A stretch of 22,118 nucleotides of DNA, from contig CAYUEG010000055.1 of the NCBI GenBank assembly GCA_964443245.1, positions 1 through 22,118 on the forward strand, read 5' to 3'. Origin of the DNA: CANJDH01 sp964443245. Its GTDB lineage: Bacteria > Pseudomonadota > Gammaproteobacteria > Burkholderiales > JAEUOS01. The notes below the pieces were generated by a model. That model ran no database searches. It worked only from the letters and a program-made list of their open reading frames with translations, and had not been told where the DNA came from. Shown here piece by piece: positions 15,259 through 22,118 of the stretch. Position 1 is the stretch's first letter; each line of letters begins with the position of its first letter. A program made the translations under genes and the position numbers.

Positions 15259-15708
15259 ATGAAAACTCTCGACGTCAAAATTCTGGATGCACGCCTCGCG
15301 GACAACCTGCCCGCCTATGCCACCAGCGGCAGCGCCGGGCTCGACCTGCGCGCCTGCATTGATGCCGCGATCACCCTGGCTCCGGGTGAAACGCGCATGA
15401 TCTCGACTGGCATGGCAATCCACATCGGCGATCCCGGTTACGCGGCACTGGTGCTGCCGCGCTCCGGATTGGGCTCGAAAAGCGGCATCGTGCTGGGCAA
15501 CCTGGTCGGCCTGATCGATTCGGACTACCAGGGTGCGCTGATGTGCGCATTGTGGAACCGCAGCGCCGCACCATTTGAGCTCAAGCCCATGGAGCGCATT
15601 GCCCAGCTGGTCATCGTGCCGGTGGCGCAGGTGGCGTTCAACCTGGTGGAGCAGTTTTCCCAGAGCGACCGGGGCACGGCAGGATTCGGCAGCACCGGCA
15701 GCGCGTAG
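15259..15708 (+). CDS. dut: Deoxyuridine 5'-triphosphate nucleotidohydrolase (dUTPase)
   Basis: 149 residues, the normal length for the trimeric enzyme. It hydrolyses dUTP to dUMP and pyrophosphate, which keeps uracil out of DNA and supplies thymidylate synthesis. All five conserved motifs are present in order: A-G-L-D-L-R-A, P-R-S-G-L-G-S-K, G-L-I-D-S-D-Y-Q-G, R-I-A-Q-L-V-I-V-P and the C-terminal lid D-R-G-T-A-G-F-G-S-T-G. The frame stays open 28 codons upstream, but homologues begin at the chosen M-K-T-L-D-V-K. No clear Shine-Dalgarno is seen. In many proteobacteria coaBC precedes dut; here a divergent dehydrogenase does. Confidence 0.96.
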   Translation: MKTLDVKILDARLADNLPAYATSGSAGLDLRACIDAAITLAPGETRMISTGMAIHIGDPGYAALVLPRSGLGSKSGIVLGNLVGLIDSDYQGALMCALWNRSAAPFELKPMERIAQLVIVPVAQVAFNLVEQFSQSDRGTAGFGSTGSA

Positions 15709-15715
15709 AAACGGC

Positions 15716-15761
15716 CGAAACCCTTGGTGGGAGCCACTCTTGGAGAGATCGCAAGGTTTCG
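15716..15761. terminator. Hairpin between convergent dut and the SDR gene
   Basis: CGAAACCCTTG (15716-15726) pairs with CAAGGTTTCG (15752-15761) with one bulged base. An inner GTGG-gag-CCAC stem lies between them. The position between two convergent genes suggests a terminator, although there is no U-tract. Confidence 0.4.
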
Positions 15762-15785
15762 CTACCGCCCCTTCAGCACCATCCC

Positions 15786-16538
15786 TCAGGGCATGATCTC
15801 GCCGCCGTTCGGGTGCAGCAGTTGGCCGCAGTAATACCGCCCCTCATCCGAAGCCAGGAACACGAAGGCTGACGTCATGTCCGCGGGCGTGCCCAGCCGC
15901 TTCATCGGCAGGCTCTGCGCATGCGCCGCTTTTGCCTCCTGCGAAAGCGGATCAAACCCGGTGTCGACCAACCCCGGGGCGACACCATTGACGCGAATGC
16001 CCCAGGGTGCCATCTCCTTCGCCAGGGCGCGCGTGAACGCAATCACGCCACCCTTGGCGGCCGAATAGGCCGTGTAGTTTTCACGCCCGATGTAGCCCAA
16101 CTGCGAACACAAATTGATAATGCACCCGCTCTTTCTGGGCATCATTACTTTGGCAGTCTCGCGCGAACACAGAAAGGTGCCGCGCAAATGCACCGACATC
16201 ATCTTTTCCCAGTCGGCAACACTCATCTCGATCAGGGGCTGCGGTCTCTGAATGCCGGCGTTGTTCACCAGAATGTCGATTGCCCCCAGTTCCCGCTCGA
16301 CATCTGCAATCAGCGCCACCACCTCATGTTCCTGTGTGATGTCGGCCGGCTTCGCACAGGCGCGCCGGCCCGTTGCGACAATCTCCTCAACCAGAGAGCG
16401 CGCTTCGGATTCGCGCTCAACGTGGCAGACCGCCACATCCGCGCCCTCATCGGCAAACGCGAGCGCAACTGCCCTGCCGATGCCGGTGTTGCCGCCGGTG
16501 ATCAGCGCAACCTTGCCTGCGAGTCGTCCACCGACCAC
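15786..16538 (-). CDS. Short-chain dehydrogenase/reductase (SDR), classical type
   Basis: 250 residues. The Rossmann motif T-G-G-N-T-G-I-G is at 14-21 and N-N-A-G at 92-95. The catalytic Ser145, Tyr158 and Lys162 (Y-S-A-A-K) are all present, and P-G-L-V-D-T follows at about 188-193. Classical SDRs of this kind oxidise or reduce alcohols and ketones with NAD(P); 3-oxoacyl-ACP reductase-like and glucose dehydrogenase-like members look alike, so no substrate is proposed. The start is a GTG at 16536-16538. It lies one base after the TGA of a small open frame that follows ntrC, which suggests translational coupling. It is the last co-directional gene of the ntrBC block. Confidence 0.88.
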   Translation of the reverse strand: MVGGRLAGKVALITGGNTGIGRAVALAFADEGADVAVCHVERESEARSLVEEIVATGRRACAKPADITQEHEVVALIADVERELGAIDILVNNAGIQRPQPLIEMSVADWEKMMSVHLRGTFLCSRETAKVMMPRKSGCIINLCSQLGYIGRENYTAYSAAKGGVIAFTRALAKEMAPWGIRVNGVAPGLVDTGFDPLSQEAKAAHAQSLPMKRLGTPADMTSAFVFLASDEGRYYCGQLLHPNGGEIMP

Positions 16539-16539
16539 G

Positions 16540-16653
16540 TCAGGCCACCGTACGAATCATGGTGCGAATCCGATACTCGTCCTGACGGCGTGTCCACAAA
16601 TCGTCGCCTCGCGGCCGGAAAACATGCAATCCCCGCAAACCCTTGTCCCCCAA
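16540..16653 (-). CDS. Possible small ORF between ntrC and the SDR gene
   Basis: A frame of 37 residues can be read from a TTG at 16651-16653, and it stays open further upstream into the end of ntrC without an ATG. It is rich in Arg, Asp and aromatic residues (L-H-V-F-R-P-R-G-D-D-L-W-T-R-R-Q-D-E-Y) and ends T-M-I-R-T-V-A. Its TGA is one base before the GTG of the SDR gene. An SD-like GAGGAAG lies at the end of ntrC, but no standard start codon sits at the right distance. I do not recognise it; it may simply be an untranslated spacer. Confidence 0.22.
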   Translation of the reverse strand: MGDKGLRGLHVFRPRGDDLWTRRQDEYRIRTMIRTVA

Positions 16654-16673
16654 TGGTTTCAGCGGGATGTTCT

Positions 16674-18074
16674 CTAGGCTTCCTCGATCTTCAACTCGGC
16701 AATCTTGCGGGTAATGGTGTTTCGCCCCATGCCCAGAAGATTGGAAGCCTCGATGCGACGCCCGCCGGTGTGCTTGAGCGCCACCTTGATCAGCGTGGTC
16801 TCGAACGAACGCGTCAGATCATCACCGATCGCCGATTCACCACCGGCGAGGCGACGGGTCGCCTCGCGTTCCAGCGCCTGGACCCAATCGCCCGCGGGTT
16901 CTCCCGTTGCACCTGCCGACTTTGTCTCGCGCAGATCCGCCGGAAGGTCGGTAATCTCGATGTTCTGCGCCGGCGCCATCACGGTGAGCCAGTGGCACAC
17001 GTTCTCAAGCTGACGCACGTTGCCCGGCCAATCGAGTGTGGCCAGATACTTCAGGGCCGCCTCGGAAATGCGCTTGGCTTCCACGCCCAGTTCGCGCGCG
17101 CTCTTGGCCAGGAAATGCCGTGTCAGCAGGGGAACATCCTCCCGCCGGTCCGACAGGGAAGGCAGCCGCAAGCGGATCACGTTGAGCCGGTGAAAGAGGT
17201 CTTCACGAAACAGGCCATCACGCACCCGGCGCTCCAGGTCCTGGTGTGTTGCCGCAATCACCCGTACATTGGTCTTGATCGGCTGGTGGCCACCGACGCG
17301 ATAGAACTGGCCGTCCGACAGCACGCGCAGAAGGCGGGTCTGCAATTCGGCCGGCATGTCACCGATCTCGTCAAGGAACAGCGTACCGCCTTCCGCCTGC
17401 TCGAAGCGTCCCCGCCGCATCGCCTGCGCGCCGGTGAAGGCGCCACGCTCATGGCCGAACAACTCCGACTCAAGCAGGTCTTTCGGTATCGCCGCGGTGT
17501 TGATCGCCACAAATGCCTTGGTCGCACGCGGGCTGTGGCGATGCAAGGCACGCGCTACCAACTCCTTGCCACTGCCGGATTCACCATTGATCAAGACGGT
17601 GGCGTGGGACTGTGACAAGCGGCCAATGGCGCGAAATACCTCCTGCATGGAAGGCGCCGCACCCAGGATTTCCGGTGTGGTTTCCGTGATCTCCTGGACC
17701 GATGTTTCGCGATCGGACTCCTCTATCGCGCGACGGATCAGTTCGATCGCGCTGTCGACGTCAAACGGCTTGGGAAGATATTCGAACGCCCCGCCCTGAA
17801 ACGCTGCCACCGCACTTTCCAGGTCGGAGTAGGCCGTCATGATGATCACCGGCAGTCCCGGGTGCTTCACCTTGATGACGGACAGCAATTCCAGGCCCGA
17901 CGCACCGGGCATCCGAATATCAGAAACCAGCACTTGCGGAGATTCGGTTTCGAGGGCGGTCAGGGCCTCGCCGGCGGAGGAGAACATGCGGCAGGCAATG
18001 TTCTCCCTGGCCAGCGCCTTCTCCAGCACCCAGCGAATCGACTTATCGTCATCAACAATCCAGATCGGCTTCAT
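16674..18074 (-). CDS. ntrC: Nitrogen regulation response regulator NtrC (sigma-54 activator)
   Basis: 466 residues. The receiver domain (1-120) has D9/D10, phosphoacceptor D52 and Lys102. The AAA+ domain (about 138-370) has Walker A G-E-S-G-S-G-K-E at 164-171, the sigma-54-contacting G-A-F-T-G-A at 211-216, Walker B T-L-F-L-D-E-I-G-D at 231-239 and the R-finger region F-R-E-D-L-F-H-R-L. The C-terminus (about 420-466) is a Fis-type helix-turn-helix ending G-M-G-R-N-T-I-T-R-K. Phosphorylated by NtrB under nitrogen limitation, NtrC activates glnA and other sigma-54 promoters from upstream enhancers. It follows ntrB by 30 bases and was chosen over related NtrX/AtoC regulators because of that context and the C-terminal motif. 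Confidence 0.95.
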   Translation of the reverse strand: MKPIWIVDDDKSIRWVLEKALARENIACRMFSSAGEALTALETESPQVLVSDIRMPGASGLELLSVIKVKHPGLPVIIMTAYSDLESAVAAFQGGAFEYLPKPFDVDSAIELIRRAIEESDRETSVQEITETTPEILGAAPSMQEVFRAIGRLSQSHATVLINGESGSGKELVARALHRHSPRATKAFVAINTAAIPKDLLESELFGHERGAFTGAQAMRRGRFEQAEGGTLFLDEIGDMPAELQTRLLRVLSDGQFYRVGGHQPIKTNVRVIAATHQDLERRVRDGLFREDLFHRLNVIRLRLPSLSDRREDVPLLTRHFLAKSARELGVEAKRISEAALKYLATLDWPGNVRQLENVCHWLTVMAPAQNIEITDLPADLRETKSAGATGEPAGDWVQALEREATRRLAGGESAIGDDLTRSFETTLIKVALKHTGGRRIEASNLLGMGRNTITRKIAELKIEEA

Positions 18075-18104
18075 ACTCTCTCTTGGAGCCGTCCCGGGAA
18101 TGCC

Positions 18105-19199
18105 TTACCCGAGGGGCAATAAAATCTTGAAATCAGTCCATCCCGGCCGACTGTCACATTCAATCGTACCGCGATGCTGGTGGACGAATGCCTGCGCCAG
18201 GGTCAACCCCAATCCGCTACCGCCTTCCCGCCCGGAAACCAGGGGATAGAAAATGCGTTCACGGATCTCTTCGGGAATCCCGGGGCCGTTGTCAGTTACA
18301 TGCAATTCCAGTGCCAAGCGAAACAATTCCTTGTGCAATGTCGCCTGGCGGGCGGCCCGGGTCTTGAGGCGAATCTCCGGCTTCGGCGTGTTGGCGCCGA
18401 TCAGCGCCTGAGCAGCGTTGCGGGCCACGTTCAGCACCACCTGGATCAATTGTTCAACGTCGCCGCGCAGCTCCGGCAGGGAAGTATCGTAGTCGCGGAT
18501 CAGGGCGATGCGCCCCGGAAACTCGGCCGCCAACAGACTGCGTACGCGCTCGAGTACCTCGTGGATATTGACGGCGGTAATGCGCGGGGTACGATGCGGC
18601 GTCAGCATGCGGTCCATCAGGGCCTGCAGCCGGTCCGATTCCTTCACGATCACCTGGGTGTATTCGCGCAGGCGCGCCTCCGGCAACTCGTGCTCGAGCA
18701 GTTGCGCCGCGCCGCGAATGCCGCCCAGCGGATTCTTGATCTCGTGGGCCAGATTGCGAATCAGCTCGCGGTTCGCCTCGGCCTGGTCGGCAATGCGCTC
18801 CTCGCGCGCCACCCGCAGGCGCTGATCGATCACCTGCAATTCCAGCAGAACCCGCACCGGGGGATGATGCGCGGGCGTCACCACACAGGCGACCAGAACC
18901 GGCTCCCTGCCCGGCGTCGCCACTTCCAGTTCCTGGGTGCGGTGGCTCCACTCATTCTCAACCACATCGACCAGCATGCGCGTCAGGGCCTCGCTGCCCA
19001 GCAAACGCCCCACGTGCCGCCCGGTCAGGTTCTTCAGGCTCAGCTCGAACAGGCTCTCCGCTGCGGTATTGGCGTGCACGATGCGAAAGGCGGCATCCGC
19101 CAGAAGGACAGCAGAAGGCAACAAGTCCAGCGCGCCATACACGGGCCCCAGCGGCGCTGGCGCGGACTGCCGCGGTCGGGATGTTCTCTTGGTTGCCAT
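18105..19199 (-). CDS. ntrB: Nitrogen regulation sensor kinase NtrB (GlnL)
   Basis: 364 residues from the ATG at 19197-19199. A TTG four codons earlier and a GTG at 19140-19142 are other possible starts; the latter would begin at the conserved PAS region. The PAS domain occupies about 20-125. The H-box L-A-H-E-I-K-N-P-L-G-G-I-R-G-A-A-Q-L (about 150-170) is typical of NtrB, and the ATPase has N-V-A-R-N-A-A-Q-A, D-N-G-P-G-I-P and G-G-S-G-L-G-L. No transmembrane segment is present, which fits a soluble kinase controlled by PII protein. NtrB phosphorylates NtrC. The start codon is only about 10 bases past a terminator U-tract, and no Shine-Dalgarno can be seen there. Confidence 0.94.
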   Translation of the reverse strand: MATKRTSRPRQSAPAPLGPVYGALDLLPSAVLLADAAFRIVHANTAAESLFELSLKNLTGRHVGRLLGSEALTRMLVDVVENEWSHRTQELEVATPGREPVLVACVVTPAHHPPVRVLLELQVIDQRLRVAREERIADQAEANRELIRNLAHEIKNPLGGIRGAAQLLEHELPEARLREYTQVIVKESDRLQALMDRMLTPHRTPRITAVNIHEVLERVRSLLAAEFPGRIALIRDYDTSLPELRGDVEQLIQVVLNVARNAAQALIGANTPKPEIRLKTRAARQATLHKELFRLALELHVTDNGPGIPEEIRERIFYPLVSGREGGSGLGLTLAQAFVHQHRGTIECDSRPGWTDFKILLPLG

Positions 19200-19208
19200 G
19201 GCCGATGT

Positions 19209-19239
19209 CAAACAAAAGAGCCGGCGCGCACGCCGGCTC
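19209..19239 (-). terminator. Rho-independent terminator between the DUF4124 gene and ntrB
   Basis: On the minus strand GAGCCGGCG, loop TGCG, CGCCGGCTC, then TTTTGTTT. The 9-base stem is perfect. It lies 27 bases after the DUF4124 stop and directly in front of the ntrB start, so it limits read-through from the glnA side into ntrBC. Confidence 0.85.
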
Positions 19240-19266
19240 GGTCAAATCCGGGGAATGGAAAGGAAG

Positions 19267-19833
19267 CTAGTCCCGGATGCTGCCCAGTTCACGCCGCAAT
19301 GAAGCAATGTTCGATTCGCTCCGGGCCACGTCGGCCTTGAGCTTTTCGGTGCGATCCAGATAGCGCTGGTAGTTCTTCTCGTCACCCTTGCGCTCCGGCT
19401 CGCCGTTGTTGAATTCCCTGCGCAACTCGGCCAGCTTCTTCTCTTCGGACGCCAGTTCTTCCTCAAGTATCCTCTTCCGGTCAGTGTCGCGCGCCCGTTG
19501 GGCACCGCCATCACTGCGCGGTGCCGAAGGAGCCGGCTTGGCACTTGGCCCACTGCTGGCTCGGGGAAACGGCACCGTATTGACCGCATCGGTCTCGATG
19601 CGCTTGCAGCCCTTGACGTCGCCGACATTGCCGTAGGTAATGTTGCCATCCCGATCAACGCACTTGAACACACCACCGGCTGCCATCACTGGCGCTTCCG
19701 GATCAGGCTTTTCACGCTCGACAGCCGGGCGCGGCTTCCTGGCAGCCTGTGACTGGGCTTGGGTCTGTGCCTGAGCCGCAGAAAGGGACGCCAGCATCGC
19801 CACGAACACCATGCCTAAAACAAAGGATTTCAT
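19267..19833 (-). CDS. Exported DUF4124-domain protein with a C-terminal coiled coil
   Basis: 188 residues. A signal peptide (1-22, cleavage after A-Q-A) is followed by a Gln/Ala/Pro-rich stretch. A DUF4124 module lies at about 52-82, with V-F-K-C-V-D-R-D-G-N-I-T-Y-G-N and two cysteines (58 and 76) that could form a disulfide. A Pro/Ser linker (90-115) leads to a charged coiled coil (115-185). The domain's function is unknown; it is common in periplasmic proteins of beta- and gammaproteobacteria. A gene of this type between glnA and ntrB is, from memory, frequent in betaproteobacteria. GGGGGTG lies 6 bases before the start. It has terminators on both sides, so it is probably its own transcription unit or depends on read-through. 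Confidence 0.85.
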   Translation of the reverse strand: MKSFVLGMVFVAMLASLSAAQAQTQAQSQAARKPRPAVEREKPDPEAPVMAAGGVFKCVDRDGNITYGNVGDVKGCKRIETDAVNTVPFPRASSGPSAKPAPSAPRSDGGAQRARDTDRKRILEEELASEEKKLAELRREFNNGEPERKGDEKNYQRYLDRTEKLKADVARSESNIASLRRELGSIRD

Positions 19834-19910
19834 TGCACACCCCCGCGCTTGAAGGAGCTGGTCTGATATTGACCTGATAGCTTAACGCAATTTACTAAGA
19901 TTTTGTTTAC

Positions 19911-19943
19911 AAAAAGAAAAGGCACGCCGTCAGCGTGCCTTTT
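19911..19943 (-). terminator. Rho-independent terminator after glnA
   Basis: GGCACGC and GCGTGCC with a 5-base loop, extended by A/T pairs to an 11-base stem. On the minus strand it is followed by TTTTCTTTTT. It lies 20 bases after the glnA stop and should end most glnA transcripts. Confidence 0.88.
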
Positions 19944-19962
19944 CCAGCTGCAGTTGCGACCG

Positions 19963-21381
19963 TTATGCGGAGTAGTACATGTCGTATTCGACCGGGTGGG
20001 TCGTCATGCGGAAACGGGTGACGTCCTGCATCTTCAGATCGATGTAGGCATCGATCATGTCGTTGCTGAACACGCCGCCACGGGTCAGGAACTCGCGATC
20101 CTTGTCGAGTGCTTCGAGCGCCTGGTCCAGGCTCGAGCATACGGTCGGGATCTTGGCATCCTCTTCCGGCGGCAGGTCATACAGGTTCTTGTCGGCCGGA
20201 TCGCCAGGGTGAATCTTGTTCTGCACGCCGTCCAGACCCGCCATCATCATGGCAGTGAAGGCCAGGTACGGGTTCGACAGCGGATCCGGGAAGCGCACTT
20301 CGATACGGCGCGCCTTGTCCGACTGCACATAAGGAATCCGGATCGAGGCCGAACGGTTGCGGGCCGAGTAGGCCAGCTTGACCGGGGCTTCGAAGCCGGG
20401 CACCAGGCGCTTGTAGCTGTTGGTGCCGGGGTTCGTGATGGCGTTCAGCGCACGGGCGTGCTTGATGATGCCGCCGATGTAGAACAGCGCGAACTCGGAC
20501 AACCCGGCATAGCCGTTGCCGGCAAACAGATTCTTGCCGTCCTTCCAGATCGACTGGTGCACGTGCATGCCGGACCCGTTGTCACCGACGATCGGCTTGG
20601 GCATGAAGGTGGCCGTCTTGCCGTAGGCGTGCGCCACGTTCTGCACGGTGTATTTGAGAATCTGCAACCAGTCGGCGCGCTGCACCAGCGGAGCGAACTT
20701 GGTCCCGATTTCGCACTGACCGGCATTCGCCACTTCGTGGTGATGGACTTCGACTTCGACCCCCTGCTGCTCAAGCAACAGGCACATCTCGGAACGCATG
20801 TCCTGCAGCGTATCCATGGGGGGAACCGGGAAGTAACCACCCTTGACCGGGGTACGATGGCCCTGGTTGCCCTGGCCATCGGAGCGGTTGTCCGAATCCC
20901 ACGCAGCCTCAACCGACCATACCTTGCACGAAGAGCCGGACATGTCGACATTCCAGGCTACCGAATCAAACACGAAGAATTCCGGCTCCGGGCCGAAATA
21001 GGCCTGATCGCCAATACCCGACGACTTCAGGTAGGCCATCCCGCGCTTGGCGAGCGAACGCGGATCGCGGTCGTAGCCCTTGCCGGTCGACGGTTCCAGT
21101 ACGTCACAGGTGAGGATCAGGGTGTTCTCGTCCATGAAAGGATCGAGGTGCGCGCTCTCCGGATCGGGCATGAGCAGCATGTCGGAAGCCTCGATGCCTT
21201 TCCAGCCGGCGATGGAAGAACCGTCAAAAGCATGGCCTTCGGTAAATTTGCTCTCGTCAAATGCCTTGATCGGCACGGACACGTGCTGCTCTTTGCCTTT
21301 GGTGTCGGTAAAACGGAAATCAACGAATTTGACTTCGTTGTCCTTCGCCATCTTCAACACATCGTTGGCTGTCATCGCCAT
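19963..21381 (-). CDS. glnA: Glutamine synthetase type I
   Basis: 472 residues from the ATG at 21379-21381, which has AGGAG at 7-8 bases; the frame is open for 19 more codons upstream that are not conserved. The dodecameric enzyme makes glutamine from glutamate, ammonia and ATP. Visible signatures are F-D-G-S-S-I at 52-57, the metal- and substrate-binding E-P-E-F at about 132, N-G-S-G-M-H-V-H-Q-S at 268-277, and N-L-Y-D-L-P-P-E-E around residue 401, where Tyr401 is the predicted site of adenylylation by GlnE. This marks the type I-beta form. Transcription should depend on NtrC and sigma-54: a GG-N10-GC promoter and two NtrC-type palindromes lie upstream. The gene is first in the glnA - DUF4124 - ntrB - ntrC order. 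Confidence 0.97.
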   Translation of the reverse strand: MAMTANDVLKMAKDNEVKFVDFRFTDTKGKEQHVSVPIKAFDESKFTEGHAFDGSSIAGWKGIEASDMLLMPDPESAHLDPFMDENTLILTCDVLEPSTGKGYDRDPRSLAKRGMAYLKSSGIGDQAYFGPEPEFFVFDSVAWNVDMSGSSCKVWSVEAAWDSDNRSDGQGNQGHRTPVKGGYFPVPPMDTLQDMRSEMCLLLEQQGVEVEVHHHEVANAGQCEIGTKFAPLVQRADWLQILKYTVQNVAHAYGKTATFMPKPIVGDNGSGMHVHQSIWKDGKNLFAGNGYAGLSEFALFYIGGIIKHARALNAITNPGTNSYKRLVPGFEAPVKLAYSARNRSASIRIPYVQSDKARRIEVRFPDPLSNPYLAFTAMMMAGLDGVQNKIHPGDPADKNLYDLPPEEDAKIPTVCSSLDQALEALDKDREFLTRGGVFSNDMIDAYIDLKMQDVTRFRMTTHPVEYDMYYSA

Positions 21382-21461
21382 TGTGATCTCCTGATTAAAA
21401 ATCGAATAACCGCTAGTCTGTCTCTCGACCTGCAACACACCAGCAGGGTCGCGAAAGGTTT

Positions 21462-21477
21462 AGCAGGTTCCATGCCA
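21462..21477 (-). promoter_or_regulatory. Sigma-54 promoter of glnA
   Basis: On the minus strand TGGCATGGAACCTGCT keeps the invariant GG and GC exactly 10 bases apart. It resembles the consensus TGGCAC-N5-TTGCA with two mismatches. The predicted start is near 21451, giving a leader of about 70 bases. Confidence 0.6.
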
Positions 21478-21582
21478 TCGCAGCCGTCGTGACGGCCCTG
21501 CCGATACGATTCGGCGACACCTGCCACGAAAAAACAGACGCGGATTGTGCCATATTCGAACGCACCGCCGCAGGGCGATTTT

Positions 21583-21599
21583 TGCACTTAATTAGTGCA
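21583..21599. promoter_or_regulatory. NtrC binding site 1 upstream of glnA
   Basis: TGCACT-TAATT-AGTGCA is a perfect palindrome that fits the NtrC enhancer pattern TGCACY-N5-RGTGCA. Its centre is about 140 bases upstream of the predicted glnA start. Confidence 0.75.
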
Positions 21600-21612
21600 T
21601 TTGAATCAATGG

Positions 21613-21629
21613 TGCATTAATTTGGTGCG
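21613..21629. promoter_or_regulatory. NtrC binding site 2 upstream of glnA (weaker)
   Basis: TGCATT-AATTT-GGTGCG matches 9 of the 12 half-site bases of the NtrC pattern. Its centre is 30 bases from that of site 1, close to three helical turns, as expected for cooperative binding of two dimers. Confidence 0.55.
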
Positions 21630-21670
21630 CACCACTCCTTGGTGACCCCTCACGCCCGGCGCCATCAAAG

Positions 21671-21679
21671 TGCTATTCT
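21671..21679 (+). promoter_or_regulatory. Extended -10 element for the divergent coiled-coil gene
   Basis: TGCTATTCT has the TGn extension and a good -10 hexamer; no clear -35 lies upstream. It would start transcription near 21686, about 57 bases before the ATG at 21743. Apart from this element and the NtrC and sigma-54 sites, the 361-base region between the two divergent genes shows nothing else. Confidence 0.35.
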
Positions 21680-21742
21680 GAAACCTGCTTTCAGCATGCA
21701 CCAGGTATCCATTACGCCCACCATTCTCCCCACCCAAACGCC

Positions 21743-22099
21743 ATGAGACTGAACCGATTATTGCCTCTGATCGCCCTGCAGTGTGTCCTGGCGATCGCGC
21801 TGCCAGGTACCGGAAAGGCACAGGCACCGATCATTGACCGCAGCGCCGGCAAGAACAGTCTCGACGGTGCGCGGCTGGGAGCGACCAACGCGCGCGCCAA
21901 CCTGCAGCAGGCGTTGGCGCAACAGCGCGAAGCGGACGAGCGCGTCGAACGTGCGACGAGCCAAGCCAAGGCGGCGCAGGCCGAACTTGACGCAGCACGC
22001 GCGCAACGTGCCGCGGCCATCAGGTCCGTGGAAGCCGCCCGCAAAGCGGAAGCGGATGCAAATGCTGCCCTGGAGCAAGCCCTCCGCGACCGGAAATAG
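21743..22099 (+). CDS. Small exported coiled-coil protein
   Basis: 118 residues. A signal peptide (about 1-27, cleavage near G-K-A-Q-A) precedes a single Ala/Gln/Arg/Glu-rich helix from about 45 to 117. The helix has heptad-like spacing and strings such as Q-Q-A-L-A-Q-Q-R-E-A-D-E-R. Such proteins are usually periplasmic; I do not recognise a family. The cysteine at residue 14 is inside the hydrophobic core and does not form a lipobox. No Shine-Dalgarno is clear. It is divergent from glnA and shares its upstream region, so nitrogen control is possible but unproved. The composition continues to the last residue, so the gene looks complete. Confidence 0.7.
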   Translation: MRLNRLLPLIALQCVLAIALPGTGKAQAPIIDRSAGKNSLDGARLGATNARANLQQALAQQREADERVERATSQAKAAQAELDAARAQRAAAIRSVEAARKAEADANAALEQALRDRK

Positions 22100-22118
22100 A
22101 CCATCGGCAGCGTACAAT

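Noticed and set aside
15921..17615. 564-codon plus-strand open frame across the SDR gene and ntrC
   Set aside because: It is antisense to two genes with complete motifs, and its protein is rich in Arg, His and Gly with no domain. It crosses the boundary between two real genes.
18174..19340. 388-codon plus-strand open frame opposite ntrB
   Set aside because: ntrB on the minus strand has all kinase boxes; the plus frame is a compositional shadow.
19903..21492. 529-codon plus-strand open frame opposite glnA
   Set aside because: It is antisense to glutamine synthetase and starts inside the terminator; no motif supports it.
21546..21565. TGGCAC on the minus strand as a sigma-54 -24 element
   Set aside because: No GC lies at the required 10-base distance from its GG; the element at 21462-21477 has the right geometry.

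Overview
The window looks like a high-GC betaproteobacterial chromosome, probably Rhodocyclales or Burkholderiales. The reasons are the glnA - DUF4124 protein - ntrB - ntrC order, the divergent queG / tsaE-amiC block, a Burkholderia-type acetylornithine aminotransferase, and a propionyl-CoA synthetase. Two 100-base runs of N (6213-6312 and 13766-13865) show that it is a scaffolded draft assembly. Each run cuts through a gene, and adjacency across them is not certain.

Layout. (1) 1-2890, minus strand: a MarR-type regulator, a PreA-like flavin/iron-sulfur protein and the N-terminal part of a hydantoinase/oxoprolinase A subunit. This is the accessory, catabolic-looking part. The PreA homologue lacks the cysteine expected at the dihydropyrimidine dehydrogenase active site. 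(2) 3098-6113: queG (tRNA queuosine) diverges from tsaE (tRNA t6A) and a Tat-exported cell-wall amidase, amiC; the tsaE and amiC reading frames overlap. (3) 6213-6312: gap, which truncates a GNAT acetyltransferase read on the minus strand. (4) 7090-10416: kup (potassium uptake) and an argD-like aminotransferase. Between them lies a leader with a promoter-like motif, a short Arg-rich ORF and a strong terminator. (5) 10555-13643, minus strand: a response regulator with a degenerate GGDEF domain, followed 14 bases later by prpE. (6) 13766-13865: gap, followed by the C-terminal half of an NlpC/P60 hydrolase. (7) 14186-16538: a D-2-hydroxyacid dehydrogenase, divergent dut, and an SDR oxidoreductase. 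(8) 16674-21381, minus strand: the nitrogen-control block glnA, DUF4124 protein, ntrB, ntrC. (9) 21743-22099: a small exported coiled-coil protein divergent from glnA.

The regulatory DNA of the nitrogen block is unusually legible. The glnA upstream region carries two NtrC-type palindromes, centred 30 bases apart, about 140 and 170 bases upstream of the start predicted from a GG-N10-GC sigma-54 promoter. Intrinsic terminators follow glnA and the DUF4124 gene, so glutamine synthetase and its two-component regulators are probably transcribed as separable units. No tRNA, rRNA, insertion sequence, CRISPR array or prophage was seen. Most of the window is housekeeping. The best candidates for new biology are the MarR/PreA-like/HyuA cluster, the degenerate GGDEF regulator next to prpE, and the leader upstream of argD.
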